Positions 23,872 through 36,000 of a DNA stretch of 64,000 nucleotides are shown here, piece after piece. The stretch lies in contig NW_003140813.1 in the NCBI RefSeq assembly GCF_000003605.2, forward strand, positions 700,971 through 764,970, read 5' to 3'. The notes below the pieces were generated by a model. The model made no database searches. It saw nothing but the letters and a program-made list of their open reading frames with translations, and was not told the DNA's origin. The position numbers and the translations under genes were made by a program. The DNA is from Saccoglossus kowalevskii. Its lineage: Eukaryota; Hemichordata; Enteropneusta; Harrimaniidae. The stretch's first letter is position 1; every line of letters starts with the position of its first letter.

Positions 23872-24041
23872 AGTTTAAGCTACAATTTTTGTGACATGTA
23901 ACTCATAGTTTGGTTAAACATGGAGCTATTATTTGGTCAAAAAGGGTTTCTAAAATATAATATACCTCAATGTTTTGGTAAGTTGATATTCAACAGTTGA
24001 TTTTTAGTTCAGCAAGAAATGCGTTATACAATATATTGTAT

Positions 24042-24443
24042 CAGAGGTACATTACTTGGGGTTTGCAACTCGCATAGTACTGTATGGTGACATCATGTCA
24101 AGATCCCATTCAAGTCTCTTCTCGTAGATCGCGAGACTGAGGCTACGACCTTCTGACATGACGCATATCAATGTTCAAGGTTTGTAATGAAAAAAATAAA
24201 CTTTTCTTGTCGCTATCATAGTGAAAAATGTAATACATCGAAAATGTACAGAAAATATAGTTCTCGTAATCCGTCATATCGTGGGCAGCTATTTTGATCC
24301 ACCTGGACATCCCAGTATCCTAGTTACCTCGGGCATGCGCATTCGCATTTTTTCTGAGTTGGAACGTTTATGCGAGAGCGAGATTGTGACGGGATCTTGG
24401 TATCATGTCACCGTAGTTACAAACCCCAAGTAATGTACCTCTG
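24042..24443. mobile_element. 402-bp element with ~70-bp inverted ends and 7-bp target duplication
   Basis: The left end reads CAGAGGTACATTACTTGGGG and the right end is its reverse complement. Similarity continues inward for about 70 bp (TGGTGACATCATGTCAAGAT against TGGTATCATGTCACCGTAG read inverted). ATTGTAT flanks it at 24035-24041 and 24444-24450. No other copy is in the window. CAG-type tips recall hAT elements, but those duplicate 8 bp, so the superfamily is left open. Confidence 0.8.
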
Positions 24444-24548
24444 ATTGTATATATATTAATGATCATTTGAAAACTTTACCTAAATACTAGTATTATTTAA
24501 ATGATTGGAGACACTGGAGTGTTGAATATGTCTGTAATTATTCATACA

Positions 24549-24554
24549 TTTATT
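24549..24554 (-). promoter_or_regulatory. Poly(A) signal of CRAL-TRIO gene 1
   Basis: On the minus strand AATAAA lies about 75 bases beyond the stop codon at 24627, the first canonical hexamer in the 3' flank. Confidence 0.55.
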
Positions 24555-24626
24555 ATCACAGTGTATAATCAGTATAAATAAGAACAATTTAGTAATTTAT
24601 GAAATGATCTTGTGTGTTTTAGGTTT

Positions 24627-27600
24627 CTAAACATCAAGTTTCTTGAAGCTGCCAGTTAATCCACCAGCTGCGTCCCTACCCTGTCCTGTCCCGCCGAGGG
24701 TATCTGCAGTCTTTGGGAATCCATACTTATTATTCTCTATAAATTTGTCTTCCATTCCCAACAGTATCTCTCTCCAGTCTTTGTTATCAAACTCTGCGAC
24801 AGCGCCCCCATACTCTGCTGGGAGTATGGACGACGGTATTTGTTTATGCAATGATGCGAATTCTTCTCCGTGGAATTGCAGCTGTGAAAAAAATAACAGG
24901 TGGCTGTCATATACGTAGTGAAACTAATGCAAGCTATTAATATTTCTGCGCATGGTATGACCCTGATAATTCGCCTCTCTTTTAAAGCTGTTTACGTTCA
25001 TAATCGTTCAGTGTTATTTTTCTTTTCGAACATCTGGTCAGATGCAAGCTATATATTCTCGGGGCGGACATCTGGGCATTTTCACCGCTTGGCAACCCTG
25101 GCGGTGAAAACAAAGGCCAAAAACTCGCAGAAAACGGTACTTTGGGATGGTAGTTGAGACTCCCCTGAACAGTATAACAACATTAGCCCTACGTGTGTAA
25201 CATATATAAATTTGGTTGTTCAGGATTACTTCAAAGTTGAGTTTGTGTTGTTTTCTCGAATTTTCACTGGCTCGACCGGCGTTCCACAGCAGCGCGAAAA
25301 GAGCCTATAGAAATGCATGTACAGTGGTGCGCGTCTTAGCAACGTGGAACATCTTGTGACGTACGTCCGCCCCGAGGATACTAGTAATCATCATCTAGTG
25401 CTAAAAGTCGTGAGATACGCGAATCTTTCGCCTTGACACTAATGATCAGGTAACCATGGAAGATAGCACAAAACTTGGTATACAGAGTTATTTTAAAGAT
25501 CATATTGATTACCAAGATCGCAAAAAATTAGCATAAATTTATATATTTACTTACCCTTTTTTTAAGCTTGTCACTCATGAATGGTCGAACCAATGCTAAT
25601 GCGGCGTCTATAATCTTAGGTTCATTCACGAAGTGCATTGCTTTGAATCGTAGAGGCAATGCATTCTGAAATAAAATGGCAAAACAGAAATTCAAAATTG
25701 AATACAACATATTGTATAAGCCGACACAATATTTAAAGCGGGAGGTTCGTCATCTGCGCACGCGCGGGAATTGAGTCCCAAGCGACGATAACACACACTA
25801 AAACGCAAAGGCTCATGGGTAGACGCTATGGCCATCTGACGCACGCACAGGTGACGACTCCTCCGCTTTAACGTGTATAATACATGCTGTACCGCTGAAT
25901 TTGTTCTTGGAGTGAATACATCTTTTCAACAGATCATTTTACAGCTAATATTAAAACACAACCGAAAATATAGCGAAAACGTATTATAAAATTTACTAAG
26001 AAATCCCGAGAAATATTTCTCATAATTGCTTTATATGTTGATCTATTTACAATAAACTCAGACTTTGACGACATGTTATTGAAAAATACTTGATGTGTAA
26101 GCCTCGCAATAGAGAGATTGTGGGATCCGCAACCCATTCTACCCAACAAAACGAAGTAATGGCCAGGCTCTTGGCATACATATAGAGAAGCTACATCCTA
26201 TTGCATGGGGGAAAATACGGCAATTATGGGTCGTGTATGTTGTCCCTGTCACCAATGGACGCAAATATCCTCTTGTAAAAACAGTAGCGGGATCTTCGCG
26301 TGATTTTCGTATGTATCAAGAGTTACAAACCAACTGCGGTTTATGAAAGATACTCCACCAAGGTTTAAAGGACGGTGGTCGTCGCGCTGCGCATGTGCGA
26401 CATTTGTGTTGATAAACTTTTATTTTCCCACAATCCAGTGTGCTCTTCTATAGTATGAGGGTCGAACTGGGTGCGACTTGCACTAATTACCGCCAAATAC
26501 CCTTCAATACCTTCCAATCACCTTAAAAATACCTAATTAAAGCTTGGCAACGTCCCAGTTTGTACTTGTGGATCTGCGCAATAGTCAAGGTCACCATCTT
26601 TGTTTATATGAGACCCATTTATCTCGCGCATGCGTGACGTGACGGCTACCGACGACCCTTTAACTTGGTAATTCCTAAAAATGATTGGAACGCAAAGAAA
26701 GTCAACAAAATTAAGTGAACATCAAGGCCAATTCAAAACTCTTATTCCTACTTGCCATTGGGAGAACTTATTGGTTTGGGGAAATCATTCATCGCACATG
26801 TGTAGCGCAAAGACCAACACAGGTGGTCTCCAACCTAATTGACTAGCAGCGGTCGTTCATCATATATGTCTGTAATATGCATTATATGCAAAAGCTATTA
26901 TAGAAACTAACTACAATGCTTAAAAAATTATAACCTAGCCATATTTGAAGTGGAACACAACTAAGAATTTACCTGTATGACGTCCATCATTACCCTATGA
27001 GATGGTCCCATTTTGGTCACGTGACTCATGGTCAGCCCAGAAGCATCGGCAACAACTACGACTCCATTCACCTGGGATTCTTCTTCTTCTAGGAGCATTT
27101 CTAGTAGCATTAGAACTGATCGAATAATCTCCGTAGCCTCCATTTGTTTAACATCCCATTTGTCTGAATAAAAAAAATACCTGTCAATCATAAATATCTA
27201 ATTGGGAAATGAATATTACTTTGTATAAAGTAAAGATTTGAAATAGAAATCTTCATAATTATGGCAAGTTAAATATGAATATTCCGGCGCTAATCAGGAC
27301 CGGTCGAATAAAATCACCTTTGACCCTTTGGCTCCCGTTAGGAAATGAATGAATTTTGGCTTTGACCTTCTAATTGAGTCAGAGATCGATCAGGAATGTT
27401 CAAACCCGTGTAGTATTTAAACTCGAAATATAAAAAAAACTTGCAATTCTTTATTTTAGTTGAAGTGCACAATATATTATACAGCCAAGATCTTAAAATA
27501 AATACAATACATTACCTATCTGAAACACGATAACACGACGACCATCTACGTCCCATTTGTCCGATATGAAGTGCATTTTCGTTTCCAATACATGCATTAT

Positions 27601-27894
27601 CGCTGATGGCACAAAATTAATAAAAATGTCTTTGTGTTGTCGACGCACTTCATAGTAGTGTACTAACGTCTTGAAGGCTCGGTTGGTTTCATATTTTTTG
27701 GCTCTCAGGAAACGAATGAGAAAAGCATCATCAGTACGAAATTTTATGTCAGGTCTTGTGTTAAACAGCGCGCGTAATTCGTTTAAACATTTTTGTTGTT
27801 TTGATGGATCTTCGTTCAATTCTTTCTTGGCTTTCTTTTTAGTCTTCTCGCTGATATCTGATTTATAGCTGACTCTTTCACTCGCAGTCGTCAT
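24627..27894 (-). CDS. CRAL-TRIO (alpha-tocopherol transfer protein-like) lipid carrier, gene 1
   Basis: Exons in transcript order: 27894-27516, 27163-26973, 25665-25555 and 24881-24627, all GT-AG and in phase, 311 aa. Residues 1-95 carry the helical CRAL-TRIO N domain with RPDIKFRTDDAFLIRFLRAKK. The lipid-binding SEC14-like domain follows, with GRRVIVFQI, SQVNGVVVVADASGLTMSH, LRFKAMHFVNEP (about 195-206), FMSDKLKKR and ILPAEYGG (246-253). These are hallmarks of TTPA, TTPAL and clavesin. Members bind hydrophobic ligands such as tocopherol, retinal or phosphoinositides and move them between membranes in the cytoplasm. The ligand here cannot be told from sequence. A conserved C-terminal tail (NNKYGFPKTADTLGG, then a GLTGSFKKLD end) is shared with gene 2 and not with human TTPA. 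Intron 2 hosts two TTAA MITEs and intron 3 another element. Confidence 0.92.
25044..25382. mobile_element. MITE with CTCGGGGCGGAC ends in intron 3 of CRAL-TRIO gene 1
   Basis: CTCGGGGCGGACATCTGG near the left and GTACGTCCGCCCCGAG at the right form inverted ends of about 14-16 bp, with TA just outside each tip. The length is about 340 bp. No coding sequence. A TA target would fit Tc1/mariner. Only one copy is in the window. Confidence 0.6.
25733..25869. mobile_element. TTAA-flanked MITE, family T1 copy 2, intron 2 of CRAL-TRIO gene 1
   Basis: It runs from TTAA plus AGCGGGAGGTTCGTCATCTG to GTGACGACTCCTCCGCT plus TTAA. It is in the opposite orientation to the 23268 copy, as judged by the CCCAAGCGACGATAACACAC block. 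Confidence 0.85.
26365..26663. mobile_element. TTAA-flanked MITE, long T2-type copy, intron 2 of CRAL-TRIO gene 1
   Basis: It starts TTAA plus AGGACGGTGGTCGTCGCGCT and ends GGCTACCGACGACCCT plus TTAA. The tips match family T2, but the 300-bp interior is different. It may be a related element or one carrying extra sequence. Confidence 0.7.
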
Positions 27895-28199
27895 GGTTGG
27901 TTTGTATGGTGTTGTCGGCTCCGCGGTTCTCAGTAGAATGGTAGTTGGCAGTCAACTCTTACATACAGTGTCTCATTGAATCAAGCTTATCTACAATGAC
28001 GTAGGTTTGCTCGCCACAGATAGGTCAACTCTTATACTATGAGTTGTTAAGTTTAACGTAGGCAAGACTGTTTTGGCGCAGCTTGTATCATCAGCTAGCA
28101 GTGTATCCCCAGTTGGAGAATAGTGACACCAACAAGTCGGCATCACCGTCAAAATAGCATTTTTTTTTTCAGTGGAGGTTATTATACTTAATGCAGATA

Positions 28200-31100
28200 T
28201 GTTTGTCACATGACACCCTGTGACACATTTATTGAATTATATACTTGGACATTTTTGCTGAACCCAGCCATTCCTTTGTTTATAATTTAGTTAATTCACC
28301 CCAATCGTAAGTTGATCCTCGTTTTTGATAGGGTCTCATGCGACGTACTATTTGCGTGAAAAATATATTGTTAACACAAAGTTCGAACGCTGCACCGCGG
28401 ACTAGTCGCTATGACGAATAGAATAATATTTTCGGTGAATAGCTGATGGAAGCTAATTAGACAATTATTATATTAGTTTTTAGTTTTCGCCAAATTCACC
28501 AAAACCTGCAAGCTATCTTTCTAGACATCGAGTGAGATGTTCGAGTCTAATAACGATGTGGTACACTAGATATGATGTGTTAATTAGCATAATATAATTT
28601 TGTTTATACCAATAACTCCTAACACGGTGCACTACTGGTAATTGATACTTCACCCTTCACCACATATTGATAGGTGTAATTATTAACGCGCTCAAAACTG
28701 CATCAAAATCGGCAATAGTGAATAATAATTGCAAAAAATTGTAATATATTCGGCTCGTAATTTGGTCACACTTTGCCACAAAAAGGAACGCCTTGCGATT
28801 CGGATGAATCATACTGGAAACATAAAAGACAATAAAGAATAAATGTTATTATAATATTGAACAACAACTTAGTCGATTTTGAAATTATATATATGCAGAA
28901 TTAATTTGTTTTTGTGTGATAACGTGTTCAACTTTGAACACGTGTTTGCTAACACACGAGGTTTGTAGATTCGTATGTCAAAACTATTATTACGTTAAAT
29001 AATTCAACGACGCTGGATCTGATAGGTATTTGACCCTTCACTACATTTCAATGACATGTAATTATTAACACGGTATTTATATTACAAGCTTGTTTAGTTT
29101 TACGTGTATTTATTTAGCATTTAAACTATCTTGTTGAGTTCAACATAAGGGCAAGGGGCCTTATCTTACTGCATACAGTAAGTGTGTTTTCTCATGTTGT
29201 GTATTCGCCATTATACTCAATTTGTAATGCTGGGCATTTTTAAGTGAAAACATCCAAAATCCTGGTTTTCTCCTCCGACGATGAGCTTTCCAGTCAACTT
29301 GAGTAATAATCAACATTATAATACAGTATATTAACTTGACATTGGAATAATAGCATATTTTTACATCGTGTTCCCAGCAGCTTCGTTTTTGGCTCACGTG
29401 TGCAGGGCACACAGGGAGGCCAATGTCATTACGATGTCTGTCTGCATGGATGGATGTGTGATAGGACGGCATGGCAAAACTTGTTCCACCACTACGCTGG
29501 TGAGGATTGGGGAATTGTATGTAAACAGTGCATTTTGCATACGTTGCATTTATTTTAGTGTAGGTGAGTGGTATTCTAAGCAACTGATCGGAGTTATTAT
29601 TAATTATCATATACGTGTAGTAGATGGTAAAAATGTGTTGAAAGTTCAAGTGAACACGTTAACATTAATTTGTTGATATGTATGTTGAGAGATACCGCTC
29701 GCTTCGATGTTATTACGTTAAACAAATCAACGCCACTGTATCTGAAAGGTTATTGACCCTTCACCATATTTCGAAGACATGTAATTATTAACATCTGCAT
29801 ATTAATAACGAGCTTGTTTAGTTTTATTGATTTGGAATCTAACGTTAATTTAATATGAATTGATTGCACGTTGACGCATCCAAATCTTCACATGGAACGC
29901 ATTAAATGACAATGGATGGCAAATAAATAAAACTAAAATGTTTGAAAGCGTCATACTTCTCGATGAAGTGGATGAATTCCGTATCACTGTCAAACTGATT
30001 AGACAAACGCCAATATTTCAAATTTATATATCGTGTATACACTCGTGCCAGGTTCGTCACCCTTCACCACATTTCGGTAGCTGTAATTATTAATTAACCC
30101 GATCGTTGGCAGAGTAACAAACCCCTTTGCTGTGTCGCGCGTGTCCCTGGTATTAAGTTCAAACTGTATGCAGAGGACATCTCGTCATAGACAGCATATG
30201 CATAATCAGACATGTAAGCATGGATGTATTCGAGTGAACTCGGGGTACACCGATGATGGGGCGCAAGACCTACTACACTTCTTTACCAAAGACCAGTACC
30301 TGCGCGTTTTCTCAATGCATCTATGAAGTGATTCTCTATGTGTAGCAATTTAAACGTACATTAGGTCGTAGCGTGGTGCTGACGTTTTTATTTTACTGCT
30401 GGTACGCTCAATCGCTCGTTTTATTCAAATATTCTGTCCAGTACCCGGAAAATGAAATGATCATCACCTAGGTAATGGAGGATTTCTATCATATCTCTTA
30501 TATTATCAGAATGCCGATCGAATAGTCAATCCTCTGTTGAGTGCATGTGATCGCTTTACCAATCTTCTATATATTGGCCGGATTTACTACAACATATGGT
30601 GGGGGGGGGGGCTATTGGAGTTGATGCTCGACTTCGGTAATGTCAGTTATGACGAAATTGTGCTCAAGAAAACCCGGGGCGTTTTCGGTCAACCAAATTA
30701 CTAATATAAAATACGATTAAATAAAACAAGAATTTCCAAATATCGCACGTGTTTATCGTACTGTATTACGTGTTCGTTATTTTTCAGATAAAAATGTCCA
30801 AAATCGTTACAAAACTAAATTATTGGTTTATATTTTTTTTTCCTAGAAGCTCGATTGGAAATCATAATACATGTACATTGTAGTTCAGCCGCTATTTATG
30901 CTTTAGTCGGTTTTGCTGGTTCGAAATCCTCCTTGACCAAATTGTTCAAGTCAACAGACGAAAACCTCGTCAACTTCAGACATTAAACATTACTGAAGCT
31001 ACACAGTCCTAGCCAAGGTACAAGGTTTTATTTATAAAGTACGATACAGTTATGCAGCTCCAATAATGTCGGTTTCCAAGTTCGACCTCGTGACATTTTC

Positions 31101-32990
31101 AATATGCTTTTGCACTTGATACAAAATGTACATTACGACTTCTCGTTCGAATTGTATTTCTAAGGTCTATGATTAACTGACAGTTATGCAAATTTTTTTT
31201 TGATAAATATTTGTTATTACCCATAAACAAAAAATTACAGGCCAATCTTTGCTTCGTCGCTAGTGTTCTTAGTGTGTCATTTATTTTCTGCAACCGACGT
31301 TTCTCTAGAATCGGTCAGTTCTTTGATTGCAATCTGTCAAATTTACGAGTAAATCAGGCAGTTTCAGACGGAAGTAGGTTCTCTCACGAGAAACGTGCAT
31401 CTGAGGCTCGCAGTTTGGAGAGTTGTTCGTGTTTAACCTGCAGCACCATCGCGGGCTGTGTTGCCACACCTTTAAGTAACGCCTTTTGTAGAAGGCACTG
31501 AGCCAATGACCTGCAAATATCATGTATTAATAATAGCATCGTCTACGCGCACGGTTTCGTATCCATTCACTCTCACTTCACTCTCACTCTCACTCCACAG
31601 GGGGGGGGGGGGTTAAGCTGGAAAATTATACCTTTAAAATTCACGATTACGTCACAGGGAACGACATGTTGAGTTTCATCACAAATCACCTGCTTAGAAT
31701 GACCTTGCATCCACACAGATCGGCGGTCTGGAAATCATAGACTCGAATCAGAGGCTGTTGCTTATAAACTGACCGTTTGCGGACAAAGTAATAGTCCCTT
31801 CCAAATGAACAGGTATTGATTAGAACAACGAAACTACAAAACGAGACGTGCAAAAAACAAAAAAAACGTGGAGTTAGAGCAACGGTCACGTGACGAAAAG
31901 TGGTATAAATGATTTTACGCTCTGATACAATTCTGACATTCTTTCATGTTCAGAGTTCACAATTTGTTATACTATTAAGTTTTAAATAAATTATCCGCAA
32001 GTCTGTCAGTTAACTACTAGTACTATTATTCAGATTTGCCAATTTGAACTGGCCTAATGACAGCTACCATGAGTCCGGTCATTTTAACTCCCGCTAAATA
32101 TTATCCTGTTTGGTTCTAATTTTGAATATTAAATATAACGAATTGTCGTTGGTAGTATATAAATCCGTTTATGGTATTCTACGATATTAAATGATGGCCA
32201 AGAGTGTTCGGACAAAATATATACGTTACTTTAAGTCTAAAGAATACGAGCTTATTTGGATTGTGATCACCTGCACCGTTTATAGTCGAAATGTTTATAT
32301 TTAAAGAGCGCCATCAGACGCTTACTCAAAGTTAGGGGTACTTGGTTCTTGACACACAAATTCAATGAAGGGCACTCTTTATTTTGAGGGGCACTCTTTT
32401 TACAGAAACAGCGTTTTAATCAAATGTCTAAATCTTGATTTGATTATTTTTTCAATGTAATGTGCGCCAAATAGAGTGAATTACGGGAACATTTAGTTTG
32501 TGTCAGCCATCAATAAATGGCATAGGATATAAACCGACTTTGTATACGTTTAAGTACAGAGAATTCAACCTATCCCGTCCCAGGTTATGACGCGCACGCT
32601 GTTTTGAAACGCATTTCATTGCCGCCTTGCATTTTATGACCCAACGAATCCACTCTGCATAGAAAACATAATCTATAGTGTTGCTCTGTTGGGTCCAAAG
32701 TTTCAGGATGATTAGTTCACATTGGATGTGATTAGATGCGAGTTTGAAATAGCTATGAATAAAATTATACTGAATTCCAGTCAAACTATGTGTTTATAAC
32801 AAACAACTTCCTAAGATCAAAGTGAACGTAACTATTCGTGTGGTGGCGCTCTTTAATGAACCATCTGACATACTCGCAACTTCAATATTCAAAAATTCAA
32901 CCCAAATATCAATTTCAATATATGTAATCGTAAACACACTACTTAAATACACGATTGATCGTCATTGGAAGTTATGTACGCCTCTTTAGT
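28200..32990. other. Intergenic region between the two CRAL-TRIO genes
   Basis: Apart from the four motif copies there is no recognisable gene. It contains a 20-bp imperfect palindrome near 28925 (CGTGTTCAACTTTGAACACG) and G runs at 30600-30611 and 31601-31612. The longest open frame (29161-29649, minus) has no family features. The promoter of CRAL-TRIO gene 1 should lie just right of 27894, but I see no distinctive motif. Confidence 0.4.
28600..30110 (+). repeat. Four dispersed copies of a ~70-bp motif upstream of CRAL-TRIO gene 1
   Basis: CCCTTCAC-x-ACAT-x-TTCGATG-like sequence followed by TGTAATTATTAAC recurs at about 28651-28690, 29031-29075, 29755-29800 and 30058-30100. The second and third copies also share the preceding TTACGTTAAA and TCTGA.AGGT and the following GCTTGTTTAGTTTTA. 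All are in the same orientation. No element ends were identified. Confidence 0.6.
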
Positions 32991-33072
32991 TTGGCCTACG
33001 CAAAATAAATTAAAACTTTCACGAAAACGGATATGGCTGCAGAAGATGCATTGTGATTTTGCTTGGTTTGGT

Positions 33073-36000
33073 TCACATGTCCAGTTTCTTGAAGCTACCA
33101 GTCAATCCACCTGCCGCGTCAGCACCCTGATCTTTCCCACCCAATGTATCAGCAGTTTTCGGAAATCCGTACTTGTTATTTTCAATGAATTCCTCTGTCA
33201 TACTTTTTATTATCTCTCTCCATTCTTTGTTGTCATATTCCTGCACAGCGCCCCCAAACTCCACGGGTAGAAGAGTGGAAGGCACCTGGTTGTGCAAGGC
33301 TCCAAATTCATCGCCGTGGAACTGCAACTGCCAACAAGAAATAAACACGAATGTTACATATGATGTGTTCACACTTGTTAAAGCGGGAGAGTCGTCCCCT
33401 GCGCATGCGCGGGAGTCCCAAGCGACGATAACACACGCTAAAAACGCAAAGGCTTGTGGGTAGACGCTTAATTGTAAACAATGACACGGTATGGCCATCT
33501 GACGCATGCGCAGGTGACGACTCCCCCGGTTTAAATGAGAAAGTATATACACATCACACCATTCCTGTAAGTCGCCCTCTAGCGACAAAACGTATTCATG
33601 ACGTAAATGCGTGACAGCAATGTCGTCTTGGCTGAATCCCGTCACGTCTCAGACGTCATGGCGCACAAAAACAAAAGCCACGCAGAAACCCAGCAAAGAA
33701 GGCCCTCTAGAGCATGGCTCGTGTTTTGATCTTTAGTCGTCCGTCAATTAACTATACTACAAAGCACAAACGATTGGATAGTCTCATTTGTCGCTTAGAC
33801 GACATTGTTTTCAGCCATTACGTCATCATAACACTGTCGCTGCAAGGACTCAGTTTCCACTCAAACGTCAAGATTATTTAGGTAGTTTTTCAAATGTATT
33901 GGCGCCATTATTTTTTAACTCATTCTGATTTTTTATTTTTTCCAACACTGATTACTTCATCGGACTTACCCTTTTTTTAAGTTTCTCACTCAAAAACGGT
34001 CTAAATATGGCAAAGGCAGTGTCAAACAGTTTTGGTTCATTCACAAAGTGCATTGCTTTGAAGCGAAGCGGCAACGCATTCTGAGAGAAAGAGAGAGCAA
34101 AATTAGATTTACGTTGGTTTGAGTATTGTTCTGTGCGATTCAGTTGGGTACGGAATTATACCTTTCTATAACACTTCCGTATTCGGAAAATGCATAAGAA
34201 CATTAAATAAGTGGTTCTTTATAACACGTGTTCAAGACTATTAATTTCAGTTTTATCAGTAGAACATATCTGCACCATATCTTCATTTTATTTTTCGATC
34301 AAAAATAATACAAACAAACAAACAAAACCGATTTGAACATTTCATCATTCTTATTAGGTTACACATTCAACGTTCACAATATTTGTAAATTAATGTATAA
34401 TTAAACAACTCACTTGCAGAATGTCCAGCATTTTCCTCGAAGCAGATGGCCCCATTTTAGTGATATGACCCATATTGAGTCCACCTGCGTCTCCGATAAC
34501 AACAATTCCGTTGATCTGTGTCTCGTCTTCGGCAAGAAGCATCTCCAGCAACATAGTAGCAGTTCGAGTCAACTCGGAGGCTCCAAATTTTTCAACATCC
34601 CAATTTTCTGGACATAATAAACGTTAAGTGTAGTAAGCACCACGTGAGGGGTGTCGTGAGGGCACATTTTCACGTGGTGTCAGCGACTTAGAAGGTCAAC
34701 ATAATTCCCCCACCAATAAATCATTATCTGATTCCCCCATCTGCTTACACCGACCACTCACAAACCACGATTACACCTACTTCACGGTATAAAATAACTC
34801 CACCTCACAACAACTCACTGAAACAGGTGCAGCCAATGGAGCTGATCATCGGAAAAGCTGTTCCAAGGGATTTTTGTTGAGGGCAGTTTTTTTTCTATAT
34901 TTTGTAGGGGCGGGAAATATCAGTACCCCCCAGTGGGCAGGACAGATTTCTTAAAAAATGCAAGGACAGGGAAACTTGCTTTAGTGGGCAAGGTACTTAC
35001 ATAAAAAATATCGCAGTGTGGGCAAAACAGCCTTTAGGGCAGAGTATAATAAAAAAAATGCATTGGGGAAAATGACACCAGCTAAATGTGGGTAGCTGTG
35101 TGCTATCAATAACTAAAAATGCGAGTCACCCACTGATTTGCTGAGTGGTTAATGTATTCTAGAAGCCCATAGAAGCCAATGACTCGATGAATTACGCCAC
35201 CAATCGGTGTTTTTTTAATGAGGGGGGGATGAATTTGGTCAGCAGGAGGGCAAGAAAGGCAAGTTGGCGGTAGGGGAGTAGGGAAAAAAGTGTTGTTTTT
35301 TAATGAGGGCAGGGGAAAGATGAATTTGGTCAGCAGGAGGGCAAGAAAGGCAAGTTGGCGGTAGGGGAGTAGGCAAAAAAGTGTTTTTTTTAATGAGGGC
35401 AGGGGAAAGATGAATTTGGTCAGCAGGAGGGCAAGAAATGCAAGTTGGCGGTAGGGGAGTAGGCAAAAAAGTGTTTTGTTAATGAGGGCGGGGGAAAGAT
35501 GAATTTGGTCAGCAAGAGGGGAAGACAATTATTTTTCAGGTGGAGGGTAGCTTATGAACAGCTTTTTTCAATTTATTGCTCGTTGGCTGCACCTGCTGAA
35601 ACTGTCACGCTGAAAAATAATGCAAGAAATCGCCAGCTGCAACGCGGTTGCTGATTGGTTATTCGCGCTGTCAACCAATTAGCCGGTGAATAATATTAAA
35701 ATGATGATTACGTTCGTTATTGTGTAATGAAAATGTACCAAACCCATCCCTCTATCACTAGATAGAGGGATGTGACCAAACCCACTAAAAGCTATTTGGG
35801 AAAAGGAAAGCTAAGCAAGTACATACACTTAACCGTCATTTTGTATAAAATGGCGGCATAAAATAATATAATTTAAAACGAACTTATTATATATCAAAAC
35901 ACGGATACGCTTATTAAAAGCAATTCAAATTACCCATTTTAAAGATGAGCACACGCCGCCCTTCGTTATCACGACCATGAGTTATAAAGTGGATGTTAGC

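Noticed and set aside
24221-24433. 70-codon frame inside the 402-bp element as a transposase remnant
   Set aside because: It runs into the inverted end and shows no transposase motif.
29161-29649. 162-codon minus-strand frame
   Set aside because: Its composition and lack of any motif suggest chance, and it overlaps plus-strand frames of equal quality.
25733-33534. TTAA MITEs in both CRAL-TRIO genes as an ancestral shared insertion
   Set aside because: They lie in intron 2 of one gene and intron 3 of the other, so they are separate events.
35106-35528. Proline-rich minus-strand frames
   Set aside because: They are translations of the G-rich tandem repeat.
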